Assembly: GCA_947179485.1 (NCBI GenBank)
Contig: OX359250.1
Location: forward strand, 19,574,539-19,638,538
Source: Allacma fusca
Taxonomy: Eukaryota; Arthropoda; Collembola; Symphypleona; Sminthuridae
Length of the DNA: 64,000 nt
Direction: 5' to 3'
Shown here: in pieces, positions 61,804 through 64,000 of the stretch
Position numbering within the stretch: the stretch's first letter is position 1
Layout: each line of letters opens with the position of its first letter
Translations under genes and position numbers: made by a program
Notes under the pieces: model-generated
The model's input: the letters and a program-made list of their open reading frames with translations, nothing else
What the model was told of the DNA's origin: nothing
The model's database searches: none

Positions 61804-64000
61804 GTAATACATAAGTAATTGTTTAATTAGAATGTTTAGCAGTCCTATAGTTATCACTGTATGACATATGTAAATGCTTAGTGTATGTTAAAGGTATGCG
61901 TGACTTGTGAATTTTGTTACTTTGCAGGAAGATAGGAACATTCCCCCGAAGCTTTGATATGTTATATGCATATTTCCTGACCTTTTATTTCTTTTGCATG
62001 TTCTGCAATTCCCCTTCGAGAACGAATGTTTTCGGGATTCAAAGAAGACATATTTACGTAATTTAATCAATGGTAATATTTACATGATACTATTATTCAT
62101 AATGTTTATTTACGGTTTCATGTTATGTTTATCGTGCATTTTTTGATTACTTACAAATTGTTTGTTGTGTTGTGTCCGGTAATTTTGACCTTGGTTGATA
62201 TTAATGTAAAATTTTCTTATGAGTGTTTTAATTGTTGGCCTGATTCAGAGTAGTAACCATTACGTGAGTGCTGGCCCGGGATCCGGGAGTTGTGTAGGGG
62301 ACAAAACTATTGGAACTATTGCTCTGGAATATTATCACAGCTCGTGTGAAATTAGTGGCAACATAGAATTGTACTGTAAATAATTATTGTGATAATTATA
62401 GTGTCTCAGAATTTATTACTGATTGCGGTTGTTGTTTGAATACTGTTAGAGATACTGCTCCGAAATGATTGGATACATTCGGGAGGGCTGAACCGGGGGA
62501 TTGTGAAGCGTCATCCGGGAGATGTTAAATCGGTGAATATTTTGAAGAATTCTGTGAAGTCTTTCTGGAGATATAAAACGTTTGTGTTGGTTCTTTGGTG
62601 AGAAGGTAAAAGTAATAATTAAATGAGAATAAGTGTGTCAGTTTTATTTTTCGTGTTAATTGTACTGATTGAAATGAGTTGGGGATTTGAGTCCTGCCTT
62701 CGATTTTGTGTTTTAGTAGAGAAATTAGGACGGGTGAATTTCGCCCAAGGTTTCATCTACCATCCCGCAAAGAAACTTAGGGGTACTATTGCCATCCATT
62801 TCTCATGTACCACCTGTCTACCACCCAATAGGCATTCACAACATCAGGGTGTGATCAGGGATTAAAAGCTAAAATCTAATCTTAACAAAATAGAAAAAAG
62901 GGGATTTAGTCAGTGGAAAAGGCATTTAGCAGGTAAATGTTGTGGCTGAACTGTGTGTGTAGGTGTGCTCATGGAACTGAAGTTCATGGGGATATTCTGC
63001 GGTAGTGAACGTGACTTTTGAGACCTCATATCTCGGGAACTAGAAATTTGGGGATACCATTTCTGACAGATTCTTAATCTATTACTAAAATACAGCGTGT
63101 GTACCAATTGTTATCGTAATCCGTGAGGAGTTACTAAACTAAACTTGCGATGATCATTTTTGCGGGTGATTTTAGTTTCTGCGAGAAATGAGGTCAAAGG
63201 TTCAGGTCACCTGAAGTTTTCCATTGCGGTCTTTACTGACGGCATGGCTTCAAGATTTCCATCGTTTTGATTAGATCAGGTTTCATGCTATGATAATAAT
63301 CACTCATACTTGTTAATGCATATTTACTGTTCATTTCACACTATTTAGATTTCTAGTTCTTGTTCTTATTGGTTATGTTAGGTTATGTTTGGTTGGGTGG
63401 TAGATAGTTGGATGGTATATAATCGTTGGGGCGATATAGACTATGGGTGGTGGATGAAATCTGACGCAAACCTAAAATTCAGCCAATTAGGACTGGGAAA
63501 CGTTTCATCGGAGTGTCGAAATTGCTGCAAATGAATTATCTAAAATCTGTGAGGAACCACGTCCGTTTCGAGATTTCTCTGTGCCTGTATTGTAATGTCG
63601 GAATGCAGTGATTTTGAATATAAAGCTGGTGAACTAGAGCCTGTTTCAGATACTCAGTGTTGCAATGACCGTTATCCACGGCTTACATTGATCATTGTCA
63701 CGCTTGAGTGATCGGGATGCAATGGTTGGAGTATCGAGATAAACGGATGATCAAACAGACATTTAGTCGTAATTAATTTTTTAAGCAACTTTTATGTTGT
63801 AGGTCAGTCTGGGAGATCCCCGAACGCCTGAGTAGTACTTCTGGGATATTCTGGGCTTCTTGACCGGAAAAGTAACGGTAGTTTAAAGAGTAGGAAAAAA
63901 AACTTTAGACAAAACCTTCAATCATCAACCTTTATAGATTTATTATTAAACTGATGAAGTAGAACCTCGTAGTAAGAATGGGTGTTTAGTACAGATCTGG
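61804..64000 (+). other. Probable 5' intron or leader of an unseen + strand gene
   Basis: G/T-rich on the + strand (62461-62520 is especially G-rich), the same signature as the Kelch leader. No conserved coding exon was recognised. An 80-codon frame at 62623-62865 begins with a hydrophobic stretch (MRISVSVLFFVLIVLIEMSW) but resembles no known protein. Confidence 0.4.

Noticed and set aside
62623..62865. 80-codon frame with a signal-peptide-like start
   Set aside because: The rest of the frame is unstructured in composition and resembles nothing; may be chance in a T/G-rich intron.

Overview
This is a nuclear eukaryotic contig, about one gene per 6 kb, AT-rich, with short exons and many small introns. 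The gene set (TOX-type HMG protein, Tim50, PSMD9, a DHHC acyltransferase, mL37, AARSD1, a TSSK kinase, a BTB-Kelch protein, a DUF4806 protein) points to an animal, most likely an arthropod and probably an insect. No bacterial operons, CRISPR arrays, rRNA genes or convincing tRNA genes were seen. Exons were joined by hand from conserved protein sequence, reading phase and splice dinucleotides.

Layout. 205-18168 (+): 3' part of a TOX homologue with very large introns; one intron carries a hAT-type MITE. 18169-24856: probable long TOX 3' region with a second hAT-type MITE. 24857-26591 (-): TIMM50. 28489-29535 (+): an unrecognised Cys/Gly-rich protein. 30538-31508 (+): PSMD9. 32576-34169 (+): a DHHC palmitoyltransferase, tail to tail with MRPL37 (34314-36147, -), which is head to head with AARSD1 (37235-40574, +). 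40575-46493: gene-poor. 46494-48013 (+): TSSK-like kinase. 50145-53461: a 3.3-kb segment with inverted ends that holds a DUF4806 gene. 54554-57102 (+): BTB-BACK-Kelch protein, whose leader is probably split by that segment. 58346-60477 (-): a protein with an N-terminal low-complexity part and an RNase H1-like domain lacking the catalytic acids. 61.7-64 kb: probably the 5' end of a further + strand gene.

The genes do not form one pathway. Most are separate housekeeping genes: mitochondrial import and translation, proteasome assembly, tRNA proofreading and protein palmitoylation. TSSK kinases are male-germline proteins in other animals.

The main points for a second look are the DUF4806 element (possible undescribed DNA transposon or captured gene), the catalytically dead RNase H-like protein, two hAT-type MITEs with perfect 8-bp target duplications and palindromic low-complexity arms, three GC-AG introns in 54 modelled introns, and GT-rich coding-strand skew at gene 5' ends that flips at putative promoters.
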